From Siminovitchia sp047228825 (GTDB lineage: Bacteria > Bacillota > Bacilli > Bacillales > Bacillaceae_C): 64,000 nucleotides of DNA. The notes beneath the pieces are model-generated. The model was not told where the DNA came from, made no database searches, and saw nothing but the letters and a program-made list of their open reading frames with translations. Shown piece by piece: positions 18,181 to 26,636 of this stretch (the stretch's first letter is position 1; every line of letters starts with the position of its first letter). Made by a program: the position numbers and the translations under genes. Where the stretch lies: NCBI RefSeq assembly GCF_047228825.1, contig NZ_JBFEGN010000011.1, positions 1 to 64,000 on the forward strand. Reading direction: 5' to 3'.

Positions 18181-18208
18181 ATGCTACTATTTATCTATAC
18201 AGTAGCAT
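18181..18208 (+). promoter_or_regulatory. Inverted repeat upstream of the receptor gene
   Basis: ATGCTACT and AGTAGCAT are perfect 8-base inverted arms separated by 12 bases, ending 17 bases before the receptor start codon. It is a candidate operator for self-regulation. A small RNA hairpin at the transcript start is the alternative. Confidence 0.6.
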
Positions 18209-18225
18209 GACTAGAGGATGAAGAT

Positions 18226-19470
18226 ATGAGCATGGAAAAAATGAATATCGGGGCGATAATTAAATACCATCGCCAATTAAAGAATATGACCCAGTTCGAA
18301 TTATGCAACGGGATTTGTTCTGTCACGCATTTAAGCAAGTTTGAGAACTACAACAAAGAAGCGAACTGGGAAACGATCATGCTGCTGCTCGACCGGTTGG
18401 GCATTTCTCTTGATTCCATCCAGCAGGCATCCAAGAAGATTTCTGCCGAACTCTCCCATTTGCTTGATGCAATGCTTTCTTACGACAAGGAACGGGCAAC
18501 AGAATGCTACAATCGGGTGGAAGAATTAAAAGAGTACATTAAATTTTCCAACTATATATCACTCTATCATTTGTATGTATATCGCTACCATCTGCTGATG
18601 AACGATTTCGAAAGCGCCGAGAAGGAACGAGAAATTATCAGACAAATTGCCAATTCATTGGCAGAGCAGGAAAAAGCGCTTTATGAGTTTATTAATGGTG
18701 CTTTTTATATTATAAAAGGCGATTATAAAATATCGCTGGATATTCTTCTAAAAGTAGAAGCAGATGATCTATTGCCATCTTCGTGGCGAGCGGAGCTCTA
18801 TTATTTCATTGCTTTAAACTATGCTAATCTGAAGGATAGCAGCAGCAGTATTGCGTATGGCCATAAAGCGTTGGAGGCGTTTTCCAGGTCATTCAACTAT
18901 ATGCGGATTTTACATACCCAGTTTCTATTGGGCATTGCCTATACAGATTTGAGCATTTATGAAAATGCCGCGGAACAATATCGCTATATATTTAAAAATA
19001 TGAACTTGATCAACACGGATGAACTTAAGTCCGCCATGTACAATAACTATGCCCTGCTTCTGGAAAAAATGGGGAGATTGGAAGAAGCGGCCCGCCACTA
19101 TATTCTTTCGATGGACCATGCCAAGACGAATCAGGAATACTTGGTAAGCTTATGCAGCTACACTGAGCTGCTCATTTCCCAGGGCGAGAATGAAAAAGCA
19201 CTCCAAAATATTTCTGAAATATTGCGGGAAACAAAATCGGGCTCCATGAAAAAGCAGCAGCTCATTTTCCGATATTATCAATACTTGCTGAAAAATCGAA
19301 AAGGCAAAGCGATGGATTTTCTGGAAAACGACTTGCTTCCATATTTGGAAAAGGCCTACTTTGTAGAAGATTATAATAAATTCGCTTTATCCCTTGCCCA
19401 ATATTATGCAGACACGAACCCGGATAAAGCGCTTTATTATTATAAAAAAATCGCTGAAAGGGGTGAATAA
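18226..19470 (+). CDS. RRNPP-type quorum-sensing receptor (HTH + TPR)
   Basis: This is a 414-residue cytoplasmic regulator. A helix-turn-helix (residues about 7-62, IIKYHRQLKNMTQFELCNG) is followed by helical repeats through residue 400 that read as TPRs. This layout and length match NprR/PlcR/Rgg-type proteins, which bind short imported peptides in the TPR domain. A 34-codon gene for a secreted propeptide begins two bases after its stop codon, with its ribosome site inside the receptor's last codons. ATG 18226 has GAGG eight bases upstream. The regulated genes are unknown. Confidence 0.85.
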   Translation: MSMEKMNIGAIIKYHRQLKNMTQFELCNGICSVTHLSKFENYNKEANWETIMLLLDRLGISLDSIQQASKKISAELSHLLDAMLSYDKERATECYNRVEELKEYIKFSNYISLYHLYVYRYHLLMNDFESAEKEREIIRQIANSLAEQEKALYEFINGAFYIIKGDYKISLDILLKVEADDLLPSSWRAELYYFIALNYANLKDSSSSIAYGHKALEAFSRSFNYMRILHTQFLLGIAYTDLSIYENAAEQYRYIFKNMNLINTDELKSAMYNNYALLLEKMGRLEEAARHYILSMDHAKTNQEYLVSLCSYTELLISQGENEKALQNISEILRETKSGSMKKQQLIFRYYQYLLKNRKGKAMDFLENDLLPYLEKAYFVEDYNKFALSLAQYYADTNPDKALYYYKKIAERGE

Positions 19471-19471
19471 A

Positions 19472-19576
19472 ATGAAAAAACTATTTCTAACAGCAGGAGT
19501 GGCATTTGCGCTTTACGTGGCTCCAATTATTGGAGGAATTTTTCCACAATCACCGCCAATTTTCCCACCGGTGTAA
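19472..19576 (+). CDS. Propeptide of a signalling peptide (34 aa)
   Basis: The 34-residue product has a charged start (MKK), a hydrophobic core (LFLTAGVAFALYVAPIIGG) and a proline-rich C-terminus ending QSPPIFPPV. This is the layout of Phr, PapR and NprX precursors: Sec export, then proteolytic release of a C-terminal 5-10 residue pheromone that is re-imported by an oligopeptide permease. It is translationally coupled to the receptor (stop TAA 19468-19470, ATG 19472, GGGGTG overlapping the receptor end). A terminator follows directly, closing a two-gene cassette. The mature peptide sequence is inferred, not visible. Confidence 0.8.
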   Translation: MKKLFLTAGVAFALYVAPIIGGIFPQSPPIFPPV

Positions 19577-19610
19577 AAAACTGCTCCTTCTTGGAGCAGT
19601 TTTTTCTTTC
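19577..19610 (+). terminator. Terminator of the receptor-peptide operon
   Basis: AACTGCTCC and GGAGCAGTT form a 9-bp stem with a 5-base loop, followed by TTTTTC. It starts immediately after the peptide stop codon. Confidence 0.9.
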
Positions 19611-19619
19611 TGTTATAAT
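19591..19619 (+). promoter_or_regulatory. Putative promoter of the thiamine operon
   Basis: TTGGAG (19591-19596) and TATAAT (19614-19619) are 17 bases apart. The promoter overlaps the preceding terminator and lies about 20 bases before the TPP riboswitch. Confidence 0.6.
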
Positions 19620-19640
19620 AGAATTAACTTAATAGCATTT

Positions 19641-19731
19641 GAGTAGGGGAACCGGTGTGGCCGGTTGAGATAGCATTCGGGAAATGCTGACCCTTTGAAC
19701 CTGATCTGGCTCATACCAGCGAAGGGAACGT
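19641..19731 (+). ncRNA. TPP riboswitch (THI element)
   Basis: The conserved THI-box parts are present in order: AGGGGAACC, GGTTGAGATAG, a variable hairpin (GCATTCGGGAAATGC), then ACCCTTTGAACCTGAT, CTGG...CCAG and CGAAGGGAA. It senses thiamine diphosphate and would stop expression of the downstream transporter operon, probably through the terminator at 19759-19796. Confidence 0.95.
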
Positions 19732-19756
19732 CAATCAATTGAACATACATCTTTTT

Positions 19757-19796
19757 TTGGCGCCTTCGGGGTTTTTTCCCGGGCGCTTTTTATTTT
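19757..19796 (+). terminator. Riboswitch-controlled terminator
   Basis: GGCGCC and GGGCGC flank an inner CGGG/CCCG stem, followed by a T-rich run. It lies between the TPP aptamer and the first gene, as expected for transcription attenuation. Confidence 0.75.
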
Positions 19797-19812
19797 GCAA
19801 GGAGGAGAACTT

Positions 19813-20805
19813 ATGAATAAACGGTTGGCAAGCTGCGTGATATTCTTTTTTTTGCTGGCCGGCTGCGGGAACCATGCAGCCGATCAGCATGAAAAGGAAG
19901 AAAAAGAACATAAAAAGGTGGCAGTCGTGCTCGACTGGACGCCCAATACAAATCATACCGGCCTCTATGTGGCGAAGGAAAAAGGCTATTTTGAGGAAAA
20001 AGGCTTGGATGTTGAAATCATGATGCCAGGAGAAGCAGGCTCTGATCAGCTAGTTGCCTCCGGAAAGGCCGAGTTCGGGGTCAGTTATCAGGAAAGCGTG
20101 ACGGAGGCGCGCGTCCAAGACGTGCCGATTGTGTCCATCGCAGCCGTCATCCAGCACAATACATCCGGTTTCGCTTCACTTGCCGAAAAAAATATCACAT
20201 CACCGAAAGATTTTGAAGGAAAAACCTACGGAGGCTGGGGCGCCCCGCTTGAGAAAGCTGTCCTGGCTTCATTGATGGATGTGGATGGCGCCGATATAGA
20301 GAAAGTTGACATTGTCAATATGGGGGATGCCGACTTTTTTACGGCGGTAAAAAGAGATATTGATTTCGCCTGGATTTATTATGCGTGGACAGGGGTAGAG
20401 GCAGAGCTCCGCGGGGAAAAGTTGAATATGGTCTACTTGACCGATTACTCGGACAAGCTCGATTATTATACGCCGGTCATTACGACGAACGAGAAAATGA
20501 TCGAATCGGATCCGGATACGGTAAAAGCATTCATGGCAGCCGTCTCCAAAGGTTACGAGTTTGCGATCGACCAGCCCGGAGAAGCTGCGGACATTCTTAT
20601 CAAAGCAGTACCCGATCTTGATCCCGAACTTGTGAAAAAAAGCCAGGAATGGATTTCGCCCCGTTATCAAGATGATGCGGCCCGCTGGGGAGAACAAAAG
20701 GCTGAAGTATGGAAAAACTACATGGACTGGATGCTGGAAAAAGATTTGCTGGAAAAGGAAATGGATGTAGAAAAAGCATTCACAAATCAATTTTTACCTG
20801 AATAG
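19813..20805 (+). CDS. Thiamine-precursor ABC transporter, substrate-binding lipoprotein (ThiY-like)
   Basis: This 330-residue protein has a lipoprotein signal (LLAGC, Cys near residue 19) and the NMT1/THI5-like fold (VVLDWTPNTNHTGLYVAKEKGYF). ThiY binds formylaminopyrimidine, a thiamine breakdown product salvaged for HMP synthesis; this protein probably does the same. TPP-riboswitch control and the adjacent permease and ATPase genes support this. ATG 19813, behind AAGGAGGAG, was preferred to the upstream in-frame codon at 19795. Confidence 0.9.
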   Translation: MNKRLASCVIFFFLLAGCGNHAADQHEKEEKEHKKVAVVLDWTPNTNHTGLYVAKEKGYFEEKGLDVEIMMPGEAGSDQLVASGKAEFGVSYQESVTEARVQDVPIVSIAAVIQHNTSGFASLAEKNITSPKDFEGKTYGGWGAPLEKAVLASLMDVDGADIEKVDIVNMGDADFFTAVKRDIDFAWIYYAWTGVEAELRGEKLNMVYLTDYSDKLDYYTPVITTNEKMIESDPDTVKAFMAAVSKGYEFAIDQPGEAADILIKAVPDLDPELVKKSQEWISPRYQDDAARWGEQKAEVWKNYMDWMLEKDLLEKEMDVEKAFTNQFLPE

Positions 20806-20816
20806 GAGGAGAGGAA

Positions 20817-21107
20817 ATGGCGAATTCACTTGTCAGCATACAGATCATCCCGAAAACAAAAAATGGCGAAGAGGTGATCCCATACGTTGATGAAGCGATC
20901 AAGGTGATTGACGAATCCGGAGTCCGTTATGAAGTACATTCTTTGGAAACGACGATGGAAGGGGATTTTACCAAATTGATGGCCATCGTCAAAAAAATGA
21001 ATGACCGGATGGTTGAAATGGGCAGTAAAAATGTGATCTCCCAGGTGAAAATTTTGTATCAGCCGGACGGAATTTCAATGGATCAACTGACGGAGAAATA
21101 CCGGTAA
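20817..21107 (+). CDS. Thiamine-binding protein (DUF77 / MTH1187-YkoF type)
   Basis: This 96-residue protein starts SLVSIQIIPK and has the small alpha/beta ferredoxin-like layout of the thiamine-binding (formerly DUF77) family. Known members bind thiamine or its precursors in the cytoplasm. It is embedded between the binding-protein and permease genes, and its stop codon TAA shares its last A with the permease ATG. It probably binds or buffers the imported pyrimidine or thiamine. Confidence 0.85.
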   Translation: MANSLVSIQIIPKTKNGEEVIPYVDEAIKVIDESGVRYEVHSLETTMEGDFTKLMAIVKKMNDRMVEMGSKNVISQVKILYQPDGISMDQLTEKYR

Positions 21108-21868
21108 TGGGTGCGCTGGTCAAAAAAGGATGGAGGCCGCTGGGGGTCCTCCTCCTTTTATTATGTATATGGGAAGTATCCGTAAAACTTGCCAACATTC
21201 CGGGCTGGCTGCTTCCTGCCCCCAGTTCCATTGCAAAAGAAGCTGCATCCGGAATTGCGGGGCTCCTGCCGCATATACAGTCAACGATTTGGCTTTCCGT
21301 CGGAGGATTCATCATCGGCTGTACAGTCGGCGTGCTTGTGGCCGTCATGCTTCATTTGCTGCCGGGGGTTCAGGAATCCGTTTATCCGCTCCTTATTTTA
21401 TCGCAAAATGTTCCGATTATCGTACTGGCGCCGCTTCTCGTTATTTGGTTCGGATTTGGGCTTTTGCCTAAAATCATTGTCATCACTCTTGTTTGCTTTT
21501 TCCCGGTTGCAGTAGCAGCGATGGACGGATTCAGAAGCGTTCCCGCTGAAATGAAGCATTACATGGTGATGGCCGGTGCATCAAAAATTCAGACGTTTAC
21601 AAAATTGGAATGGCCATACGCGTTGTCATCCGTTTTTTCCGGCCTTAAAATTTCTGCCACATACAGCGTAATGGGCGCGGTGATTTCGGAATGGCTTGGA
21701 GCGAAACACGGGATTGGTGTTTATATGACGCTCGCTTCCTCATCATTCCGGACAGACCGCGTTTTTGTCGCCATTTTCATTATCATGGCCTTGAGTTTGC
21801 TGTTTTTTGGCGTGATCACTCTTGCGGAAAACAGGCTCATCAAGTGGAGAAGAAGGAAGGTAATGTGA
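21107..21868 (+). CDS. ABC transporter permease (ThiX-like)
   Basis: This 253-residue inner-membrane protein has about six hydrophobic segments and a BPD-type EAA loop (AAMDGFRSVPAEMKHYMVMA, near residue 145). It forms the channel for the ThiY-like binding protein and the downstream ATPase. It overlaps the preceding gene by one base and abuts the next. Confidence 0.9.
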   Translation: MGALVKKGWRPLGVLLLLLCIWEVSVKLANIPGWLLPAPSSIAKEAASGIAGLLPHIQSTIWLSVGGFIIGCTVGVLVAVMLHLLPGVQESVYPLLILSQNVPIIVLAPLLVIWFGFGLLPKIIVITLVCFFPVAVAAMDGFRSVPAEMKHYMVMAGASKIQTFTKLEWPYALSSVFSGLKISATYSVMGAVISEWLGAKHGIGVYMTLASSSFRTDRVFVAIFIIMALSLLFFGVITLAENRLIKWRRRKVM

Positions 21869-22618
21869 ATGGGCCATTTAACGATACAAGGTGTAAGCAA
21901 AAATTTTGGGCAAAAAGAAGTTTTACAAGACATTGATTTGGACATCACAGAGGGGGAATTTGTTTCGATCCTCGGTCCTTCCGGAAGCGGGAAAAGTACG
22001 TTGTTTCATGTGATCGGCGGCTTGCTGAAGCCTGATCAAGGTTCCATCTTTTTAAACGATCAAGATATTACCGGGAAACGGGGCTTTATCAGTTACATGC
22101 CGCAGCACCATGCGCTTTTTCCATGGCGTACCGTCCTGCAAAATGTATTGCTTGGCCAGGAATTGCAAGGAAATCAGGATCAACAAAAAGCGCTCGATAT
22201 GATCCAAAAAGCAGGGTTGGCGGGGTACGAACATTCGCTGCCGGATGCCTTGTCCGGCGGGATGAAACAAAGGGCTTCTTTTATCCGGGCGTTATTGAGC
22301 CCGCAGCCGCTTATTTTGTTGGATGAGCCTTTTTCGGCGCTTGACGATTTTACCCGGCAGGACATGCAGCAATGGCTGCAGGACACCTGGATGGAATATA
22401 AGCGGACAATTCTTTTCATCACCCATAATATTGAAGAAGCGCTGTTCCTTTCGGACCGGATTGTCATTTTATCGACGAAGCCGGCTTCGGTCATCAAACA
22501 GTTCAAGGTTCCATTTGAAAGGCCGCGAACAGAAAAGCTTGTCTTGTCAAATGAATTTTTAGAGTGGAAACGAATGGTCGCTGAAAACATCGTCAGACAG
22601 GGGGACGACAATGTTTAA
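21869..22618 (+). CDS. ABC transporter ATP-binding protein (ThiZ-like)
   Basis: This is a 249-residue ATPase of the nitrate/taurine/thiamine-precursor importer class. Walker A is GPSGSGKST (near residue 36), the signature is LSGGMKQR (near 130), Walker B is LILLDEPFSALD, and the switch His follows in FITHNIEEAL. It powers uptake through the permease gene just upstream. The last eight bases overlap the start of the TatD-like gene. Confidence 0.93.
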   Translation: MGHLTIQGVSKNFGQKEVLQDIDLDITEGEFVSILGPSGSGKSTLFHVIGGLLKPDQGSIFLNDQDITGKRGFISYMPQHHALFPWRTVLQNVLLGQELQGNQDQQKALDMIQKAGLAGYEHSLPDALSGGMKQRASFIRALLSPQPLILLDEPFSALDDFTRQDMQQWLQDTWMEYKRTILFITHNIEEALFLSDRIVILSTKPASVIKQFKVPFERPRTEKLVLSNEFLEWKRMVAENIVRQGDDNV

Positions 22619-23432
22619 AATCATCGATTCACACATCCATCTTGATCTTTATAAAGATGAAGAAATTGCGCAGATGATGGGAGAACTGGAGCAGACGGGC
22701 TGTGCGGGTCTCATTTCTGTTTCTTTTCACCTGGACTCGTGCCAGCGAAATTTAGCGCTGGGAAAAAAGTTTTCAAAGGTATATCCGGCTTTCGGGTTTC
22801 ATCCTGAACAGCCGCTTCCGAATGATCAAGAATTGGCGGAGTTGATTTCCTGGCTGGAATCCCGGGTAGCGTCGATGACGGCTGTCGGCGAGGTCGGTCT
22901 GCCGTATTATTTGCGGACTGAGCATGGTCCGGGCTTTCAACTGGAAGGGTATATCGAATTGCTCGAAACGTTTATTAAGCTAGCAAAAAAATGGGACAAG
23001 CCCATTGTGCTTCATGCTGTTTATGATGATGCCCCTATTGCGTGCGATCTGCTCGAAAAACACAATGTAAAAAATGCTCATTTTCACTGGTTTAAGGGAG
23101 ACCTCAAAACAACCGAGAGAATGGCGGAAAACGGATTTTTTATTTCTGTTACGCCCGATGTAACTTATGATGAAGAAATTCAAGCACTTGCCCGATTGTA
23201 CCCTTTGGACCTCATGATGGTGGAAACAGATGGGCCATGGCGTTTTGAAGGGCAATTTTCCGGGAAAATGACCCATCCCGTAATGATTCACGACGCTATC
23301 CTGGAAATTGCGCGTCTGAAAAAGGCTTCTCTCCCGTCCGTTTATAAGACTTTATATGATAATACGACTATATTTTACAGCCTTTCACACGATTTAGTTT
23401 TAATGGATCCCAAAACGGAAAAAGATAGATAA
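22611..23432 (+). CDS. TatD-family metal-dependent hydrolase
   Basis: This 273-residue amidohydrolase-fold protein has the N-terminal metal motif DSHIHLD, a mid-protein Glu (AVGEVGLP), His residues at VLHAV and AHFHWF, and a C-terminal Asp in VETDGPW. Family members act as nucleases or hydrolases. It is the last gene of the TPP-riboswitch operon, overlapping the ATPase gene by eight bases. This suggests a role in processing the imported thiamine precursor, for example a deformylase-like step, but that is inference; it could be a passenger DNA-repair gene. Confidence 0.8.
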   Translation: MFKIIDSHIHLDLYKDEEIAQMMGELEQTGCAGLISVSFHLDSCQRNLALGKKFSKVYPAFGFHPEQPLPNDQELAELISWLESRVASMTAVGEVGLPYYLRTEHGPGFQLEGYIELLETFIKLAKKWDKPIVLHAVYDDAPIACDLLEKHNVKNAHFHWFKGDLKTTERMAENGFFISVTPDVTYDEEIQALARLYPLDLMMVETDGPWRFEGQFSGKMTHPVMIHDAILEIARLKKASLPSVYKTLYDNTTIFYSLSHDLVLMDPKTEKDR

Positions 23433-23451
23433 AAGAAGTGGAGGGATTCAC

Positions 23452-23664
23452 ATGACGCGAGAACCAGGACAAAATAAAATAGACCGGGCAAAAGCTTTGA
23501 GAGATCGCAATAAAAAAGATAGAGCTTTTTACAAAGACAAGGTAAAACAGGCGCAGCGTGACCAGCTTGTCATGCCTGTCGATGACCTTTCTGATGACTT
23601 GCTTGAAAAACGCGAAAAAAATGAAGATGACAAAAGAGGTACTTACGGACCGAAGGATTTGTAG
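23452..23664 (+). CDS. Small charged hypothetical protein, 70 aa
   Basis: A very hydrophilic 70-residue protein, rich in Lys, Arg and Asp (MTREPGQNKIDRAKALRDRN...), without a membrane segment. GTGGAGGG precedes ATG 23452. It follows the TatD-like gene by 19 bases and may be co-transcribed. A strong terminator follows. I do not recognise the family; many Bacillus small proteins of this type are sporulation- or stress-related. Confidence 0.65.
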   Translation: MTREPGQNKIDRAKALRDRNKKDRAFYKDKVKQAQRDQLVMPVDDLSDDLLEKREKNEDDKRGTYGPKDL

Positions 23665-23724
23665 GCGGAAACGCGGTTCCTTTAAACTGATCTGGAGCAT
23701 GCCAGGGAAAAAATATACAAAATG

Positions 23725-23763
23725 CGCTGCGGCCCCTTTCAATGAGGGGAGCAGCGTTTTTTT
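23725..23763 (+). terminator. Rho-independent terminator
   Basis: CGCTGC and GCAGCG, with an inner CCCCT/AGGGG stem, are followed by eight T residues. It ends the thiamine operon or the 70-residue gene. Confidence 0.9.
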
Positions 23764-23921
23764 ATGGGTTTTTGGGAATGCGGGCATGGCCATGAAGGGC
23801 TTGTGCATGGTACTGGGAGCGTCTCTGAAAAACTGATAAAGAAATTTTTGGGAAAAAGCAGGAATTATCGTACCCCATCTAAAATACATATCAATAATAT
23901 CAAGTTGAAGGAGGGAACCGT

Positions 23922-24125
23922 TTGTCTTCGTATGATAAACTGTCGGATCAGCTTTTAGCAGGTTTTTTCGTGGAGATTAACAAGAACATCAAAAAAGGAA
24001 TGCTTTCGGAGGCCATGAATTATGAAATAGCCTTGATCCAGGCTGCTGCTGACAAACGAGGACTAACAAAATTAGACTTGCAAAAGCTTTATTTGAAGAG
24101 TTGTTCGGAATCAACGCTTCCCTGA
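23922..24125 (+). CDS. Small hypothetical protein, 67 aa
   Basis: This 67-residue, probably helical protein starts with TTG 23922 behind AAGGAGGG. The opening KLSDQLL resembles the start of the sporulation kinase inhibitor Sda, but the spacing to the rest of the Sda pattern is longer, so I do not assign it. It is monocistronic, just upstream of the trp promoter. Confidence 0.55.
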   Translation: MSSYDKLSDQLLAGFFVEINKNIKKGMLSEAMNYEIALIQAAADKRGLTKLDLQKLYLKSCSESTLP

Positions 24126-24159
24126 TCGTCGATAAATGACCCCATGATAAAAATTCATC

Positions 24160-24188
24160 TTGACATTGTCTTCATGCCCCGTTATTAT
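24160..24188 (+). promoter_or_regulatory. Sigma-A promoter of the trp operon
   Basis: TTGACA (24160-24165) and TATTAT (24183-24188) are separated by 17 bases. It lies about 25 bases before the first T-box. Confidence 0.7.
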
Positions 24189-24213
24189 AAAAAATAATCA
24201 ACTTGATTTCATA

Positions 24214-24489
24214 TGTAATGGCTATGACGAAGAGTAGTAGCTGCATCTTGGGCACTGAAGAGAGCCGGTGGTTGGTGGAAACCGGCGTGCGGGAGCAGTG
24301 AATGGACTTCCGAGCTTCCAAACCGAACCTTGCTGATGGCAGGCAGTAGGCTTTGGCGCATTCTCGGCGATATAATGAGACGGGCATGAAGCTTATTGAC
24401 GCTTGCTGCCCGCAAAGTGAGCTGTACAATCAGCTAATAAAGGTGGTACCACGGGTTTCCTCGTCCTTTGGATGAGGAGCCCTTTTTTA
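24214..24489 (+). ncRNA. T-box riboswitch 1 (tRNA-Trp)
   Basis: The stem I features are present: AGAGAGCCGGTGGTTGGTGG and the specifier context GAATGGAC with codon UGG at 24303-24305. The T-box AGGTGGTACCACGG is at 24441-24454. A terminator (GGG..CCTC / GAGG..CCC and six T) ends at 24489. Uncharged tRNA-Trp would favour read-through. Confidence 0.92.
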
Positions 24490-24505
24490 TTTGAATAAAT
24501 CGTTA

Positions 24506-24787
24506 AAAATCGATGAATAAGTAGAGTACACTTGGCATATTTGCTGCAGAGAGCCGGTGATGGTGGGAAACCGGCGCAAATCGCTTTGTGGAATGGCCTT
24601 ATGAGAGGTTTTCCGAAAAAATAAGTAGGAAAACACGGTTTCCCCCGTTATAGGGATAGGGTATCGAATGGATGAAACCGATTCTGTACCCGAATGAGAC
24701 GGGAATTTTTTATTCCCAAAATGAGGTGGCACCGCGACATGTTCGCCCTCTGTAAATGCACTTTTGTGTATTTATGGAGGGCTTTTT
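24506..24787 (+). ncRNA. T-box riboswitch 2 (tRNA-Trp)
   Basis: This is a second complete T-box leader: GAGAGCCGGTGATGGTGGG, specifier context GAATGGCC with UGG at 24594-24596, T-box GAGGTGGCACCGCG at 24723-24736, and a long terminator (GCCCTC...GAGGGC, inner TAAATGCAC/GTGTATTTA, then T5) at 24745-24787. In tandem with the first it gives tighter tryptophan control. Confidence 0.92.
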
Positions 24788-24820
24788 CTATTTTCAAAAG
24801 GAAGATGGGAGGAAAAAACG

Positions 24821-25846
24821 ATGAAAACTTATTTGCAAAAGCTGATGGCGGGAGACAATTTAAGCGTTGATGAAATGACGGCTGCGGCCAGAATGTTATT
24901 TTCCGGAGAGGCGACGGACAGCGAAGCCGGCGCGTTATTGGGACTGCTTGCTTTAAAAGGTGAAACAGCGGACGAAATTGCCGGTCTTGTCCAGGCAATT
25001 CGGGAAAGATCCTTCCCCATCCAAAAAGTGACCGGAAGCGTTATGGATAATTGCGGGACGGGCGGCGACGGATCCCAAAGCTTTAATATCAGCACGGCTT
25101 CAGCTTTTGTGATTGCCGGAGCGGGGATCAAAATTGCCAAGCACGGAAACCGAAGTGTTTCGAGCCAGACCGGAAGCGCAGATGTGCTGGAGCGCCTTGG
25201 GGTTTATCTGGAAAATACACCGGAAGAAACGGAGGAGCTGCTTGAGGAAAATGGGATCGCCTTTTTGTTTGCTCCGCACGTTCACCCAAGCATGAAGAAA
25301 GTCATGAAAGTCAGAAAAGATTTGCGGGTACCCACGATTTTTAATTTGATCGGGCCGTTAACCAATCCGATTGCGCTGGATACCCAGCTTGTCGGTATTT
25401 ACCGCCGCGATAAATTGGAATTGATGGGAGAAGTGTTGAAAAGGCTTGGGCGGAAAAGAGCGGTCGTCGTGAACGGCGCAGGCCATATGGACGAATTGTC
25501 ACTCGCCGGAGAAAACCATCTTGTCATTTTGGAAAAAGGCAAACTGAGCCCGATTACGCTGCACCCGGATGAAGTGGATCTTCCGACGTATTCCATCGAA
25601 GAAATTGCCGGCGGGGATGCGGAGAGAAACGCCAATATCATGATGAGCATTTTAAGAGGAGATGAAGGCCCGTTCCGCGATACGGTACTATTGAATGCAG
25701 GTATCGGCATTTTCGCGAGCGGCAAGGCAGACACGATTACCGAAGGTGTTTTATATGCAAAAGAAAGCATCGATTCGGGTGCGGCTTTATCGAAACTCGA
25801 ATTTTTAATCAAAAAAAGTGAACGATTGAAACGGGGAGTGGTATGA
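24821..25846 (+). CDS. trpD: Anthranilate phosphoribosyltransferase
   Basis: This 341-residue enzyme transfers phosphoribose from PRPP to anthranilate, the second step of tryptophan synthesis. The PRPP-binding GTGGDG motif (DNCGTGGDGSQSFNISTAS) and KHGNRSVSS are intact. ATG 24821, behind GGGAGG, was chosen; the upstream in-frame ATG 24764 lies inside the T-box terminator. It is the first gene of the operon. trpE and trpG, normally upstream, are absent from this window. Confidence 0.95.
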   Translation: MKTYLQKLMAGDNLSVDEMTAAARMLFSGEATDSEAGALLGLLALKGETADEIAGLVQAIRERSFPIQKVTGSVMDNCGTGGDGSQSFNISTASAFVIAGAGIKIAKHGNRSVSSQTGSADVLERLGVYLENTPEETEELLEENGIAFLFAPHVHPSMKKVMKVRKDLRVPTIFNLIGPLTNPIALDTQLVGIYRRDKLELMGEVLKRLGRKRAVVVNGAGHMDELSLAGENHLVILEKGKLSPITLHPDEVDLPTYSIEEIAGGDAERNANIMMSILRGDEGPFRDTVLLNAGIGIFASGKADTITEGVLYAKESIDSGAALSKLEFLIKKSERLKRGVV

Positions 25847-25847
25847 C

Positions 25848-26636
25848 ATGACAATACTTGACCGCATTATTGCCCAAAAAGAAATGGAAGTGCGTGAGCT
25901 GAAAGCCATTTATCCTTGCAGGCAGGTGAAGCCCCAAAAAAGAAGACCGCTTTTTGAAAGCATTCGCCGTTCCGATACGATGAGTGTCATTGCCGAGGTA
26001 AAAAGGGCCTCACCTTCCAAAGGGGATATTCATCATAGTGTTGATCCGGTCATGCAGGCAAAAAAATACGAAGAAGCAGGAGCGAGTGCGATTTCAGTAT
26101 TGACCGACCGCCAATTTTTTAAAGGATCGCTGGCCGATTTGGCGGCTGTCTCTGCTGCTATTTGCGAGCTGCCTTTATTGTGCAAGGATTTTATGATCGA
26201 CCGGGTGCAAATCGATGCGGCGGTTGAACACGGTGCGAGCGTGATTTTGCTGATTGCGGCAGCCTTAAGCGAGGAGAAGCTGAAGGAGCTTTTTGATTAT
26301 GCCAAATCAATGCAATTGGATGTGCTGCTTGAAGTCCATAATGAACGGGAAGCTGAAACAGCCGTTAACATCGGTGCCAATATCGTCGGAATCAACAACC
26401 GCGACCTGAAAACATTTCATGTCGATCTGGCGGTGACGGAACGGGTGGCAGCGATTTTGAAAAATGAAGATATCGTCATTGTGAGTGAAAGCGGCCTGCA
26501 GACAGGAGAGGATGCCGCTTTTGTGAAAAAAGCCGGGGCAAGCGCCGTTCTTGTCGGCGAAACATTGATGAGAGCAAATGATATCGGAGTAACAATGGCC
26601 AATTTAAAAATTCCTTTAATGAGGGCGGTGCGCTGA
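25848..26636 (+). CDS. trpC: Indole-3-glycerol-phosphate synthase
   Basis: This is a 262-residue TIM-barrel enzyme that closes the ring of CdRP to form indole-3-glycerol phosphate. The signature VIAEVKRASPSKG (near residue 45), the catalytic LCKDF, and GINNRDL and SESGL motifs are present. ATG 25848 follows the trpD stop with one base between, and the gene abuts trpF. Confidence 0.95.
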   Translation: MTILDRIIAQKEMEVRELKAIYPCRQVKPQKRRPLFESIRRSDTMSVIAEVKRASPSKGDIHHSVDPVMQAKKYEEAGASAISVLTDRQFFKGSLADLAAVSAAICELPLLCKDFMIDRVQIDAAVEHGASVILLIAAALSEEKLKELFDYAKSMQLDVLLEVHNEREAETAVNIGANIVGINNRDLKTFHVDLAVTERVAAILKNEDIVIVSESGLQTGEDAAFVKKAGASAVLVGETLMRANDIGVTMANLKIPLMRAVR

